A stretch of 64,000 nucleotides of DNA from Hymenobacter mellowenesis (GCF_030581005.1 NZ_JAUQSX010000017.1:1-64000); one strand, 5' to 3'. Positions 31,897 to 41,149 are shown, counted from the stretch's first letter. Notes: a model not told the origin generated them from the letters alone. Program-made: numbers and translations.

Positions 31897-32964
31897 ATGA
31901 CGCCAAAGTCGCCCACGTCCCCGTACGCCGCCGTTTTCATTGATTTTGAGAATGTTTATTATTTTCTCAAGAATCACTTTCATGACCCGCCCGACCTCAA
32001 CGACATCTGCCTCGACATCATCCGCTCCTTGCGGGAAGAGCTGAGCGGCAAAGGCCTCGACTCCCTCATCAGCTACGCCTACGCCGACTTCGAGCGCCTC
32101 GCCACCGCCCCCCAGGGCGCCCTTTACCTGATGGGCGTGAGCACCCGCAACGTGCTGGGCACCGACCATAAAAATGCCGCCGACATGCAGCTTTGCATCG
32201 ACGCGCTGGAGGTGATGTACACCCGCCCCGACATCGGTACCTTCGTGCTCGTGGCCGGCGACCGGGACTACATCCCGGTGCTGCAGCACCTGCGCCGCCA
32301 GGCCCGGCAGGTGCTGGTGGCCGGTTTCCGCGAGTCGGTATCCGGCGATTTGCTCCAGAACATCGGCTCCGCTCAGTTCATGGACGCCCGCGACCTGCTG
32401 GGCCCCGAGCGTGTGGAGCAGCTCGAAAAGCGCCGCGCCGACCGCCTGCGCCTGCAGGAAGAAAGCCGCCGCCTGCGCGAGCAAGGCACGGTGGGCGTGC
32501 CCTCGGCCGCTGCCCTTGCTGCCCGCGATGCGGCTGGAACGTTCAAGGGGCCGCAGGTGGCGCCAGTGCCGGCCGCCGGGGCCCCGAGGCCTATTGTGCC
32601 CGCTGTGGCCCGGCCGGTAGCGGCCCGATTCAGCGAGGAAGTGCCCGATTTTGCGCCCATTCGCCCGTTGGCGCGCGAGGTGGAGCGGCGCACGCTGGCC
32701 TTTATTCTCAACGAGTTTCAGAAGCTCGAAGCCAAGCAGCAGCGCCGCGTGCCGGAACTATGGCTGGGCCCGTTTATGCGCCTGCTCACCGACGAACTGC
32801 CCGAACTGCCTGACTACGAGCGCCGCGACCTGCTCAACCACCTGCGCGACGCCGGCACCATCCGCATCGAAAAGCGTGAGGGCGAGCCCCACCCGTTTTC
32901 CGTCATTGTGGTTAACTATAACCATCCCGATGTGCAGGCCTTGCATCCGGGCGAGGAAAACTAG
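31897..32964 (+). CDS. NYN-domain (PIN-like) putative ribonuclease
   Basis: 355 aa, cytosolic. Residues ~10-165 form an NYN domain with its acidic set D16 (FIDFEN), D96 (KNAADMQL), D102 and D122/D124 (VAGDRDYIPVL), as expected for metal-dependent RNA cleavage. A charged helix (EQLEKRRADRLRLQEESRRLRE) and an Ala/Pro linker lead to a C-terminal ~85-residue winged-helix-like part (LAFILNEFQKLEAKQQRRV ... DLLNHLRDAGTIRIEKRE). In related proteins NYN plus a winged-helix domain binds RNA. Target unknown. The next gene, for a small helical protein, follows on the same strand with its own likely promoter. Confidence 0.84.
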   Translation: MTPKSPTSPYAAVFIDFENVYYFLKNHFHDPPDLNDICLDIIRSLREELSGKGLDSLISYAYADFERLATAPQGALYLMGVSTRNVLGTDHKNAADMQLCIDALEVMYTRPDIGTFVLVAGDRDYIPVLQHLRRQARQVLVAGFRESVSGDLLQNIGSAQFMDARDLLGPERVEQLEKRRADRLRLQEESRRLREQGTVGVPSAAALAARDAAGTFKGPQVAPVPAAGAPRPIVPAVARPVAARFSEEVPDFAPIRPLAREVERRTLAFILNEFQKLEAKQQRRVPELWLGPFMRLLTDELPELPDYERRDLLNHLRDAGTIRIEKREGEPHPFSVIVVNYNHPDVQALHPGEEN

Positions 32965-32977
32965 CCGCCCGCCCGGT

Positions 32978-32985
32978 TATCTTTG
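32978..32985 (+). promoter_or_regulatory. -7 promoter element TATCTTTG
   Basis: Exact TAnnTTTG match 13 nt after the NYN gene stop and 105 nt before the start of the 124-aa protein, so that gene likely has its own promoter and a ~100-nt leader. Confidence 0.45.
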
Positions 32986-33090
32986 GGCGTCGAACGAAGC
33001 CCTTTTGCCGGGCCAGTTCGGCGTGCCAGCGGCGTCAGCGCCGCGTCGGCCGGTTCCGGTTCATTCTCTCATTCCCCAATTCTCGTTTCC

Positions 33091-33465
33091 ATGAGCTTCA
33101 TTTCCGAAGTAGAATCCAGCATCCAAACCCTGTTTGCCGCCATTGGCAACGGTTTTCAGAACGACCCGGGCGCGGGCTTCAACCAGATTGACAACTGGAT
33201 TAATCACCTGAGCGCCATCGACCAGCCGGTGCTGCGCCCCATCGTGGCCGAGCTGCAAACCCTGCGCCGCCACATCGAAGGCAACAACGCCGCCGGCATG
33301 GCCGAAGCCTTCCAGACCCTCGGCGAGCTCACCGCGCAGTCGGCCCTCACCACCCACAACTTCAGCGGCGAAGGCGACAAAGCCCGCGAAATCAGCCAGA
33401 AACTGATTTCCGCCGCCGGCAACCTGCGCCACATCGCCCGCGTGCCGGTTACGGCTGCTCACTAG
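33091..33465 (+). CDS. small helical protein of unknown function
   Basis: 124 aa, no signal peptide or membrane segment. Amphipathic helices throughout (SFISEVESSIQTLFAAIGNG; PIVAELQTLRRHIEG; DKAREISQKLISAAGNLRHI), so probably a four-helix bundle. I recognise no family. ATG at 33091 chosen because the upstream in-frame part is Ser/Pro-rich and unlike a protein start. Followed 39 nt later by palindrome A4. Confidence 0.72.
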   Translation: MSFISEVESSIQTLFAAIGNGFQNDPGAGFNQIDNWINHLSAIDQPVLRPIVAELQTLRRHIEGNNAAGMAEAFQTLGELTAQSALTTHNFSGEGDKAREISQKLISAAGNLRHIARVPVTAAH

Positions 33466-33504
33466 TAGCGTGTTGGTTGAGCCGAATGGGCTTAACTAAG
33501 ACCC

Positions 33505-33604
33505 AGAACGTCATGCTGAGCGAAGTCGAAGCATCTCTACCGCAATACTAAAATTGATTAGTTGCGCGGTAGAGATGCTTCGACTTCGCTCAGCATGACG
33601 TTCT
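33505..33604. repeat. class A palindromic element, copy A4
   Basis: Perfect 39-bp arms (33505-33543, 33566-33604), 22-nt loop. Arm core GTCATGCTGAGCGAAGTCGA; the change CGCAG to CGAAG is matched on both arms compared with A1. Between convergent genes, 39 and 19 nt from the stops. Confidence 0.93.
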
Positions 33605-33623
33605 TTTTTGTTCGTTTTCTTTC

Positions 33624-35375
33624 CTAATACCCCAGGGCTGTGTCGTCGCCGCGCGGGTCGGCGCCGCCTTCCAGGGTGCCGTCGGGCAGGATGTGGATGA
33701 TGTCGAGGCGGCCCCAGGGCAGGTGAGGGTTGGGATGGTAGCCGCGGGCGCGCAGGGTGTCCTGGGCGGCGGGCAGCAGGGCGCCGGCCTCCACGTCGAG
33801 CACGTCGGGCAACCACTGGTGGTGCAGGCGCGGCGCCGTGACGACCTGCTGGGCGTTCAGGCCGTAGTCTACAATGCCGATGATGCTTTGCAATACGCTG
33901 GTAATGATGGTGCTGCCGCCGGGTGTGCCGGTCACGAGGGCCACGCGGCCGTTGCGGGTGAGGATGGTGGGCGTCATGCTGCTGAGCATGCGCTTGCCGG
34001 GCGCGATGGCGTTGGCGGTGCCGCCCACCAGGCCGTAGGCGTTGGGCACGCCGGCCTTGGCCGAGAAGTCGTCCATCTCGTTATTCAGGATGAAGCCGGC
34101 GCCGGGCACCACCACTTTGCTGCCGTAGGCGCCATTCAGCGTCGTGGTGCAGCTCACGGCGTTGCCGAGGGCATCGACGATGCTGTAGTGAGTGGTTTGG
34201 TCGCTTTCGTAGCCGGGCAGGCTGGCACCGGCCGTCACTTCAGAACTGGCCGAGGCCCGGCCTTTGGGGCGCATGGAGCCGGCCCGCTGCTTGTTATAGT
34301 CCACGTCGAGCAGCTTCTGGGTGGGCACGAAACCGAAGTCCGGGTCGCCGAGGTAAGTGGCGCGGTCGGCGTAGGCGCGGCGCTCGGCCTCGGTGAGGTA
34401 GTGCACGGCCAGGGGCGTGTGGTAGCCGGCCTGGGCCAGGTCGACGGGCTCCAGCATTTGCAACATTTGCAGCAAGGCCACGCCGCCGGAGCTGGGCGGC
34501 GGCATCGTAATCACGTCGTAGTCGCGGTAGCGGCCGCGCAGGGGCTCGCGCCACTTGGCGCGGTAACCGTCGAGGTCGGCTTGGCTCACGAGGCCGCCGC
34601 TGCGCTTCATTTCGGCCAGCAGCAGGCGGGCGGTTTCGCCGCGGTAGAAGCCGGCGCGGCCTTGGTCGCGGATGCGGGTGAGGGTGCGGGCCAGCTCGGG
34701 TAGGCGCAGGGTGTCGCCGGGCTGCCACTCGCCGCCGCCGGGGCGCACGTAGGCAGGCGGGTTGCCGGGGTTGTACTTCTCAAAATCAGCGCGCGTGCGG
34801 TTCAGGGCGGCGGCTTCTTTGGTGGTGAGGGCAAAACCTTTGGTAGCCAACATAATGGCCGGCTGCAGCAGCGTGGGCCACGAGAGCTTGCCGAGCTGCT
34901 TGTGCAGCGTGGCCATGCCGGCCACGGTGCCGGGCGTGCCCACGGCTAGCGGGCCGGCGGTGCTCAGGCCGGGCACCACGTTGCCGGCTTTGTCGAGGTA
35001 CATGTCGCGGGAGGCGGCCTGGGGGGCCGTTTCGCGGAAGTCGAGCGAGCCGGCCGAGCCGTTACGGTCGCGGTAAAGCAGGAAGCCGCCGCCGCCAATG
35101 TTGCCGGCCACGGGCAGCACCACCGCCAAGGCAAACTGCACGGCCACGGCCGCATCGTAAGCATTGCCGCCGCGCTGCAGAATCTGAGTGCCAATGCGCG
35201 ACGCCTCAGGATGCGCCGACACCACCATGGCGTACCGCGCCAGCTTGGGCGCCGCCGCCTTGGGGATGGGCGTGCCCAGCGAGCCCTCAAACGCGCGCGA
35301 CGTGGACGTGACGGGCCGCTCGGCCGAACAAGCCAACAGCAGCGCCAACGGAATAGCGAGTAAACGTTTCAACAT
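33624..35375 (-). CDS. ggt: gamma-glutamyltranspeptidase, lipoprotein form
   Basis: 583 aa. Lipobox LLLAC in MLKRLLAIPLALLLACSAE anchors it to a membrane, probably facing the periplasm. The Ntn-hydrolase autoprocessing site is T394 in DQTTHYSIVDALGNAVS; downstream substrate loops (NNEMDDFSAK, GKRMLSSMTPTI, GTPGGSTIITSVLQ) are all present, so the enzyme should be active. It hydrolyses or transfers gamma-glutamyl groups, for example from glutathione. Start at 35375 set by the lipoprotein signal. Confidence 0.93.
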   Translation of the reverse strand: MLKRLLAIPLALLLACSAERPVTSTSRAFEGSLGTPIPKAAAPKLARYAMVVSAHPEASRIGTQILQRGGNAYDAAVAVQFALAVVLPVAGNIGGGGFLLYRDRNGSAGSLDFRETAPQAASRDMYLDKAGNVVPGLSTAGPLAVGTPGTVAGMATLHKQLGKLSWPTLLQPAIMLATKGFALTTKEAAALNRTRADFEKYNPGNPPAYVRPGGGEWQPGDTLRLPELARTLTRIRDQGRAGFYRGETARLLLAEMKRSGGLVSQADLDGYRAKWREPLRGRYRDYDVITMPPPSSGGVALLQMLQMLEPVDLAQAGYHTPLAVHYLTEAERRAYADRATYLGDPDFGFVPTQKLLDVDYNKQRAGSMRPKGRASASSEVTAGASLPGYESDQTTHYSIVDALGNAVSCTTTLNGAYGSKVVVPGAGFILNNEMDDFSAKAGVPNAYGLVGGTANAIAPGKRMLSSMTPTILTRNGRVALVTGTPGGSTIITSVLQSIIGIVDYGLNAQQVVTAPRLHHQWLPDVLDVEAGALLPAAQDTLRARGYHPNPHLPWGRLDIIHILPDGTLEGGADPRGDDTALGY

Positions 35376-35484
35376 GGAGCAAAATAACGGCATTAATGCC
35401 AGCAGGCAATGCCGCAGACGATGAAGGCTGGGCAATTGGCGACGGCCATTGGCTGGCGCGCCGCGAAGGACTTTGTTTCCTATA

Positions 35485-35515
35485 TGTCATCCTGCGCAGC
35501 GCGAAGGATGCTAGT
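35485..35515. repeat. degenerate single arm of class A type
   Basis: GTCATCCTGCGCAGCGCGAA followed by GGATGC resembles one arm of the class A palindrome and folds on itself (CATCCT/AGGATG). No partner arm is present. It is the only copy lying between divergent genes. Confidence 0.45.
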
Positions 35516-35572
35516 CGTTGTCGGATGAAAGCCATATCAGATGCTTATTTCTGATTCAACGGCTCATCGCCT

Positions 35573-35580
35573 TACATTTG
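35573..35580 (+). promoter_or_regulatory. -7 promoter element TACATTTG
   Basis: Exact TAnnTTTG match, 18 nt before the branching-enzyme ATG. Confidence 0.5.
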
Positions 35581-35598
35581 ACCTAAACCTTTTGCTCC

Positions 35599-37647
35599 AT
35601 GGCCAAGTCGAAAACCACCGCTCCCGCCGCCGTTAAAGTCCGCAAGCCCGCCCCGCTGGCCCTCGTTAAAAACGACGCCTGGCTGGCCCCGTTCGAACCC
35701 GTGCTGCGTCAACGGCAGGCCCGACTGCAGGCCCGCCTGGCGGAAATCGAGCAGTACCACGGCTCGCTGCTGAACTACGCCACCGCCCACCAGCAGCTGG
35801 GCCTCAACCACGATGCCGGCCGCGGCGGCTGGGTATACCGCGAGTGGGCGCCGGGGGCCGATTATTTGTCGCTGGTGGGCGATTTTAACGGTTGGGACCG
35901 GGGCGCCAACCCGCTGCAAAAGCTGGATTTTGGGGTTTGGGAGGTGTTTTTACCCGATGCTGAGTACGACCAGCGCCTTGCCCACGGCAGCCGCTTCAAG
36001 GTGCACGTGGCAGCCAATGGCCAGGGCAAAGACCGCCTGCCCGCCACCCTGCGCCGCGCCGTGCAGGACGAAGAAACCAAGGATTTCGCCGGCCAAATCT
36101 GGCGCCCCGAAACGCCCTTTGCCTGGACCGACCAGAAGTTCAAGCCCGCCACGGCCGTAAAGGAGCCGCTCATTTACGAGGCGCACGTGGGCATGGCCAC
36201 CGAAGAAGGCCGCGTGGGCACCTACCGCGAGTTTGCTGAAAACATCCTGCCCCGCATCGAGGCCGACGGCTACGACACTATCCAACTGATGGCCGTGCAG
36301 GAGCACCCGTACTACGGCTCATTTGGCTACCACGTGGCCAATTTGTTTGCCGCCAGCTCCCGCTTCGGCACGCCCGAGGATTTGAAGTTTCTCATCAATG
36401 AGGCCCACCGGCGCGGCATCGCAGTGCTGCTGGATGTGGTGCATTCGCATGCCGTGAAAAACGAGGCCGAGGGCCTGGCCGATTTTGACGGCTCGGGCAA
36501 CCTCTACTTCCACAAAGGCGAGCGCGGCAACCACCCCGGCTGGGACAGCAAGCTGTTCGACTACGGCCGGCCCGAGGTGCAGCAGTTTCTGCTGAGCAAC
36601 GTGCGCTACTGGTTGGAGGAGTTTCACTTCGACGGCTTCCGCTTCGACGGTGTGACGAGCATGCTCTACCACCACCACGGCGAGGGCGTGGCCTTCGTGG
36701 GCTACGACAATTACTTCGGCCCGGCCGTCGATGAGGACGCCATTCTTTACCTGCAACTGGCCACCACGCTGGCCCACGAGTTCAAAAAGGGCGCTTTGCT
36801 GGTGGCCGAGGACATGAGCGGCCTGCCGGGCCTGTGCCGCCCCATCAAAGAAGGCGGCGTGGGCTTCGATTACCGCCTGGCCATGGGCATTCCGGACTAT
36901 TGGATTAAGCTGCTCAAGCACACGCCCGACGAGCATTGGCCCCTCGGCGAGCTGTGGTACACCCTCACCAACCGCCGAGCCGGCGAGAAAACCATTGCCT
37001 ACGCCGAAAGCCACGACCAGGCGTTGGTAGGCGACAAAACCTTGTCGCACTGGCTCTTCGATGCCGGAATCTACGCCCACATGCATGTTACGGACGGTGA
37101 CCCCGGCGCGGCGCGGGCCTTGGCGCTGCACAAAATCATTCGGCTGCTCACGCTGGCGGCCGGCGGTGAGGGCTACCTCAATTTCATCGGCAACGAGTTC
37201 GGCCACCCCGAATGGGTGGATTTCCCCCGCGAGGGCAACGGCTGGAGCTACCAGTTTGCCCGCCGCCAGTGGAGCCTGGGCGACAACCCCGACCTGAAAT
37301 TCTACCAAATGGGCGAGTTCGACAAGGCGATGATTCACCTGGCCAAAGCGCGCCATCTGCTGGCCGCTGGCCCGGCCACGCTGCTCAAGCACGACGAGGA
37401 AAACCAGGTGCTGGCCTTCGAGCGCGGCGGCCTGGTGTTCATCGTGAATTTAAATGTGGAAAAGAGCCTGACCGACTACCGCTTCTGGGTGACGGAGGAA
37501 GGGAAATACCGCGTGGTTTTGTCATCAGACAACGGCCGTTTCGGCGGTTTCGACCGGCCCGACGAGGCGTTTGAGTACGAGACCTACGAGCACCAGCTTA
37601 GCCTGTACCTGCCGAGCCGGGTGGCGCTGGTGCTGGCGCGAGGCTAG
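35599..37647 (+). CDS. glgB: 1,4-alpha-glucan branching enzyme (GH13, eukaryote-like GlgB group)
   Basis: 682-aa cytosolic enzyme that makes alpha-1,6 branches in glycogen. A basic N-terminal tail precedes a CBM48-like domain (YREWAPGADYLSLVGDFNGWDR), then the barrel with DVVHSHA (region I), FRFDGVTSM with D350 (region II), LVAEDMSG with E404 (region III) and YAESHDQ with H472-D473 (region IV), and a C-terminal all-beta domain. The motif spellings (DVVHSH, MLYHHHG, ESHDQ) match the branching enzymes of eukaryotes and some Bacteroidota, not E. coli GlgB. No glgC or glgA is adjacent; the half glycosyltransferase at 49004 is the nearest candidate partner. Confidence 0.93.
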   Translation: MAKSKTTAPAAVKVRKPAPLALVKNDAWLAPFEPVLRQRQARLQARLAEIEQYHGSLLNYATAHQQLGLNHDAGRGGWVYREWAPGADYLSLVGDFNGWDRGANPLQKLDFGVWEVFLPDAEYDQRLAHGSRFKVHVAANGQGKDRLPATLRRAVQDEETKDFAGQIWRPETPFAWTDQKFKPATAVKEPLIYEAHVGMATEEGRVGTYREFAENILPRIEADGYDTIQLMAVQEHPYYGSFGYHVANLFAASSRFGTPEDLKFLINEAHRRGIAVLLDVVHSHAVKNEAEGLADFDGSGNLYFHKGERGNHPGWDSKLFDYGRPEVQQFLLSNVRYWLEEFHFDGFRFDGVTSMLYHHHGEGVAFVGYDNYFGPAVDEDAILYLQLATTLAHEFKKGALLVAEDMSGLPGLCRPIKEGGVGFDYRLAMGIPDYWIKLLKHTPDEHWPLGELWYTLTNRRAGEKTIAYAESHDQALVGDKTLSHWLFDAGIYAHMHVTDGDPGAARALALHKIIRLLTLAAGGEGYLNFIGNEFGHPEWVDFPREGNGWSYQFARRQWSLGDNPDLKFYQMGEFDKAMIHLAKARHLLAAGPATLLKHDEENQVLAFERGGLVFIVNLNVEKSLTDYRFWVTEEGKYRVVLSSDNGRFGGFDRPDEAFEYETYEHQLSLYLPSRVALVLARG

Positions 37648-37707
37648 GGGAGTGGGGAAGCTTGAAAAGGGTGCCTCAATTCCTTAGGTAAACCGCTTGG
37701 GGAAATA

Positions 37708-38151
37708 TCAGTGGTTGTCCAGTAGCCGCATTTTTTCACCCTTGCCTGCCCGGTACACCCAATAGGCTATGAGTTGCAGCTTACCGGTGCGGTCTGGGGA
37801 GAAGGTGCGCACCACCGAATCGGGAACTCCTTCGCCTTGAATCCCTCGGGGATTATGGAGCCGTTCCATCAACAGCAAATGCGACCCGTCAACGGCGTAT
37901 TTTCTCTTGCTCAGCACCACCCCTTGGTGGGTGACCAAGAGCCGCATTCCGGCGCACTACGCCCGGTGGGAGCGGATGCCCGTGACGACGAAATACGTAT
38001 CGTCGGGTCTATCGCCGGGATAACGCTCCGTTTTGAGGGCAATGTCATAGGAATACGCGCCAATCAGGACGTGGCGCGCGGCCCCGGTTCGCCACCGCAG
38101 GCCCGCGCCAAGGAGTGCCGCCACTGCAATCAACGGAAAGAATAAATTCAT
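37708..38151 (-). pseudogene. small exported protein gene interrupted by one in-frame TAG
   Basis: Reading from the ATG at 38151, a membrane/signal segment (MNLFFPLIAVAALLGAGLRW) and ~44 residues (to TYFVVTGIRSHRA) end at TAG (37957-37959). The same frame resumes at once (CAGMRLLVTHQGVVLSKRK ... GKLQLIAYWVYRAGKGEK) and runs to 37708. Together the two parts would give a ~147-aa exported protein. Either a single nonsense mutation or two tiny genes, the second starting at the ATG at 37947, 9 nt after the stop. The upstream -7-like element at 38157-38164 appears intact. Confidence 0.55.
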
Positions 38152-38156
38152 AGTCC

Positions 38157-38164
38157 CTAAAGTA
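38157..38164 (-). promoter_or_regulatory. -7-like element TACTTTAG, 5 nt before ATG
   Basis: One mismatch to TAnnTTTG; same octamer and same 5-nt spacing as before the gene at 57357. Confidence 0.4.
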
Positions 38165-38224
38165 GCCGTCAACTGGCTGGTTTGGCTGTTTGGTTGCACA
38201 GCACCTGCGGCGAGGCACAGCCGG

Positions 38225-38635
38225 TTATCGGCGGTACGTGAAGGTGCGGTCTTCCGTGCCGGAATCCGTTTCCTCATGCGTTTGGTAGACCAGGCGGTGA
38301 GGGCCCAAGACAAGCACCGGGTGGCGGGTTTCGCCTCGGGTTTGGTCGTGGAAGTGCAGCGTATCGGCCCGGTAGGTGTACGCGGTGGCAGTGGGCTTGG
38401 CCAAGCCCTGGTCCCAGAGGTAGACAGTGCCGGCAGCGGTCAACTCCAGCCAAACGCTGCCTGGTACGTTCTCCTCGTACCGGTCTGCTAACAGGCGCCC
38501 GGCCGGGTCGTAAGTGACGGTGCGCACGCCCATTTGCTCCCACCGGCCCGTCAGGGCAGGCGTCTGCGACGGGACCGCAGGCGCGCAGCTGGCTAGGCAA
38601 AGACTGACGACAACGCAAACAACCGGCCGTTTCAT
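38225..38635 (-). CDS. small lipoprotein, lipocalin-like
   Basis: 136 aa with lipobox LASC in MKRPVVCVVVSLCLASCAP. The mature part has the LTGRWEQMGVRTVTYDPAGRLL opening and alternating strands (VWLELTAAGTVYLW, TATAYTYRADTLHFHDQ, HPVLVLGPHRLVYQTHEE) seen in lipocalin-like envelope proteins. Function unknown. A weak -7-like TAGTTTCA (38640-38647) ends 4 nt before the ATG. Lies 73 nt upstream of the interrupted small gene. Confidence 0.75.
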   Translation of the reverse strand: MKRPVVCVVVSLCLASCAPAVPSQTPALTGRWEQMGVRTVTYDPAGRLLADRYEENVPGSVWLELTAAGTVYLWDQGLAKPTATAYTYRADTLHFHDQTRGETRHPVLVLGPHRLVYQTHEETDSGTEDRTFTYRR

Positions 38636-38981
38636 GCCGTGAAACTAGCCATCAGCATCGATGCAGCGAAACCCTTTACTTGAACGGCTCCCCGTATGAG
38701 CTGGCGTACCTGGGTATCTTTCATATTTCGCATGGAGTTCAACAAACTGGTTTGCTAACCAAAGTTGACGAAGCGTGGAAAAGGTCAGATGTCTTCCCCG
38801 ACGAGCTACTTTTGGTGGGTGCTGCGTGCCACTGGTCGGGGGCAAAGCGGAGGAATAATCAGCTATTGCTCATTATCTGGAAAAGCGCGGCCAAGAGCGT
38901 TCTGTAAAGCCTAACTTCGCGCTACAACGCTTTTTCGTGCACCGGCGGCACGCCCTTTTTCCCCCGCGCCTGCTTCGTTCT
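38636..38981. other. 346-bp divergent intergenic region
   Basis: Holds the weak -7-like element of the lipocalin-like gene (38640-38647) and, near the other end, TAACTTCG (38912-38919), a one-mismatch -7 element for the histidine kinase gene. Short open frames on both strands look random. No repeat or gene recognised. Confidence 0.45.
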
Positions 38982-40964
38982 ATGCCCCCCACGCCGGTTC
39001 CGCCGCCTCTCCGAGCTCTTGATGCCGAAAACGTGCTGGGCGACCTGCTAGCCGTTTCGATGACGGGCATCATCTACTATAAGCCGATTTATGACCCGGC
39101 CGGCTCGGGCGAGATTGTCGATTTCACCTTCGTCTACCTCAACCCGGCGGCCCAGCGCATGATGCGCATGCCCGAGGTGCCCACCCTGACGCACAACCAA
39201 CAGTGGCCCCACAGCCGCCAGCAGGGCACGTTCGGCTTCCACGTGGATGCCTACGTGAGCGGCGAGCCGCGCGAATACAACATCAACTACCAGCTCGACG
39301 GCTACGACAACTACTACCGCCTGGCCGCCCGCCGCGCCGGCGACGGCCTGTGGGTGAGCTTCACCGACACCGCCGACCAGCCCCGCTCGCCCGTGGAAGT
39401 GGCCCTGCGCGAAGCCCAGGCCGCCGAAAAAGCCGCCCGCGCCGAGGCCGAAATTCAGCGCCAGCGGTTTTACGAAATGCTGATGCAACTGCCCGCCCAG
39501 GTGGCCGTGCACGAGGGCCCCGACCAAGTGGTTGCGTTCGTCAACCCCAGCTACCGGCGCGCGGCCAACGGGCGCGAGCTGCTGGGCCAGCCCATGCGGG
39601 CGGTGTGGCCCGAGCTGGCCGAGCACGGCGTGCTCGACATTCTCGAACGGGTGTACCGCACCGGCGAGTCCTTCAAGGCCACCGGGTTTCCGCTGCAGGT
39701 CGATTTTCAGCGCACCGGCCAGCTGGAACAGGCCTACTACGACTGCTTTTTTCTGGCCCTGCACGACGCCCAGGGGCAGGTAACCGGCGTGCTCGATTTC
39801 TCCTACGACGTGACCGACGCGGTGCGGGCCCGCCAGCAAGTGGAGCGGCTGAACCAGGAGCTGGAAACCCGGGTGCAGGAGCGCACGGCCGCCCTGCAGG
39901 AAAGCGAAGCTCGCTTCCGTATTCTGGCCGATGTTGCGCCCAACCAGGTGTGGGCCGTGAATCCGGACGGCACCATTCGCTACGCCAACCAAGCCTTTCT
40001 GGACTTTGTGGGCGTGAGCCTGGAGCAGTACGTGACCACGGGCTGGGCGGCGTACATGACCCCGGAAGAATGGCAACGGGCCCAGACTACGCTGGAAGCC
40101 GCCATCCGAACCCGCGCCCCTTACGTGCTGGAGCACCGCATGCGCCGCCACGACGGCCAGTACCGCTGGCTGCTGGCCCAGGGCGCGCCCAGCTTCTACC
40201 CCAACGGCGACCTGTACGGCTACGTGGGCTCGGCCATCGACATCACCGAGCTGAAGCAAGCCAACGAGCGCCTGACGCGCACCAACCAGGACCTTGACAA
40301 CTTCGTGTACGCCGCCAGCCACGACCTCAAGCAGCCCGTCAACAACCTCGCGGGCCTGTTTGAGGAGTTGCGCCGCAGCGTCACCTTCCTCGACCCGGCC
40401 GAGCAGGAACTGCTCGTGCCCCTGATTCAGGACGCCCTGCAGCAGCTCGGTCTCACCATCGACGACCTGGCCGCCCTCGGGCAGGCCCAGCAAATCAGCG
40501 AAGCCTCGCTATCGGAAGAAGTGCCGCTGGTCGACCTCATGGAGGAAGTGGTGAACACGCTCGAACCCCAGGTACGGGCCGCTCGGGCCCGCATCACGGT
40601 CGATTTTGCGGCCCGGCCCACGGTGGCTTTCGCTCGGGCCAACCTGCGCACCATCCTGCTCAACCTGCTCAGCAATTCGCTCAAGTACGCCGACCCGGCC
40701 AGGCCGGCCCGCATTCACGTTTCGGTGTGGGTTGAGGAGGGGCAGCCCGTGCTGGTGGTGCAGGACAACGGGCTGGGTTTCGATGCGGAGAAGCACGGCG
40801 ACGAGCTGTTTCACTTGTTCCGGCGGCTGCACACCCACACGTCGGGCTCGGGCGTGGGCCTCTACCTCGTCAACCGCATTGTGCAGGCCCACGGCGGCAG
40901 CATCAGCGTGGCTAGCCAGCCCGGCCAGGGCGCCACGTTCCGCGTACGCCTGGGCCGGCCGTAG
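38982..40964 (+). CDS. PAS-domain sensor histidine kinase
   Basis: 660 aa, no membrane segment, so likely a cytosolic sensor. Three PAS-like regions: residues ~10-130 (AVSMTGIIYYKPIYD...), ~165-285 (MLMQLPAQVAVHEGPD ... GVLDFSYDVTDAVRA) and, after a coiled coil (QQVERLNQELETRVQERTA), a third (FRILADVAPNQVWAVNPDGTIRYANQAF ... GYVGSAIDITELK). H-box H447 in ASHDLKQPVNNL is followed by an ATPase domain with N-box NLLSNSLKYAD, VQDNGLGF and GSGVGLYLV. It should autophosphorylate H447; no response regulator is adjacent. GTG at 38937 is an alternative start. Confidence 0.9.
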   Translation: MPPTPVPPPLRALDAENVLGDLLAVSMTGIIYYKPIYDPAGSGEIVDFTFVYLNPAAQRMMRMPEVPTLTHNQQWPHSRQQGTFGFHVDAYVSGEPREYNINYQLDGYDNYYRLAARRAGDGLWVSFTDTADQPRSPVEVALREAQAAEKAARAEAEIQRQRFYEMLMQLPAQVAVHEGPDQVVAFVNPSYRRAANGRELLGQPMRAVWPELAEHGVLDILERVYRTGESFKATGFPLQVDFQRTGQLEQAYYDCFFLALHDAQGQVTGVLDFSYDVTDAVRARQQVERLNQELETRVQERTAALQESEARFRILADVAPNQVWAVNPDGTIRYANQAFLDFVGVSLEQYVTTGWAAYMTPEEWQRAQTTLEAAIRTRAPYVLEHRMRRHDGQYRWLLAQGAPSFYPNGDLYGYVGSAIDITELKQANERLTRTNQDLDNFVYAASHDLKQPVNNLAGLFEELRRSVTFLDPAEQELLVPLIQDALQQLGLTIDDLAALGQAQQISEASLSEEVPLVDLMEEVVNTLEPQVRAARARITVDFAARPTVAFARANLRTILLNLLSNSLKYADPARPARIHVSVWVEEGQPVLVVQDNGLGFDAEKHGDELFHLFRRLHTHTSGSGVGLYLVNRIVQAHGGSISVASQPGQGATFRVRLGRP

Positions 40965-40995
40965 GCGGCAGCGGAAACTGTGAGGCCGTTGCCGC
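40965..40995. terminator. hairpin after the histidine kinase gene
   Basis: 10-bp arms GCGGCAGCGG (40965-40974) and CCGTTGCCGC (40986-40995) with one mismatch, directly after the stop. Weak T-run, so terminator function is only likely. Confidence 0.4.
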
Positions 40996-41149
40996 TTATC
41001 GACCTACTTAAACTAGTTGCCGCCGGCCGCAGTCGTCGCTTCGTTGAGACAGCGGCCGGCGTTGGGGACGGCGCTATGGCCATTGCAAACTTGGCTGCCG
41101 CAGCTGCCCTGGCACCACAGCGGCTTGGGCAGCGGGCGTGTGGCAAGGG

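Noticed and set aside
38645..38907. Short open frames on both strands between the lipocalin-like and kinase genes
   Set aside because: Random-looking sequence, no signal or start context, and they overlap each other.
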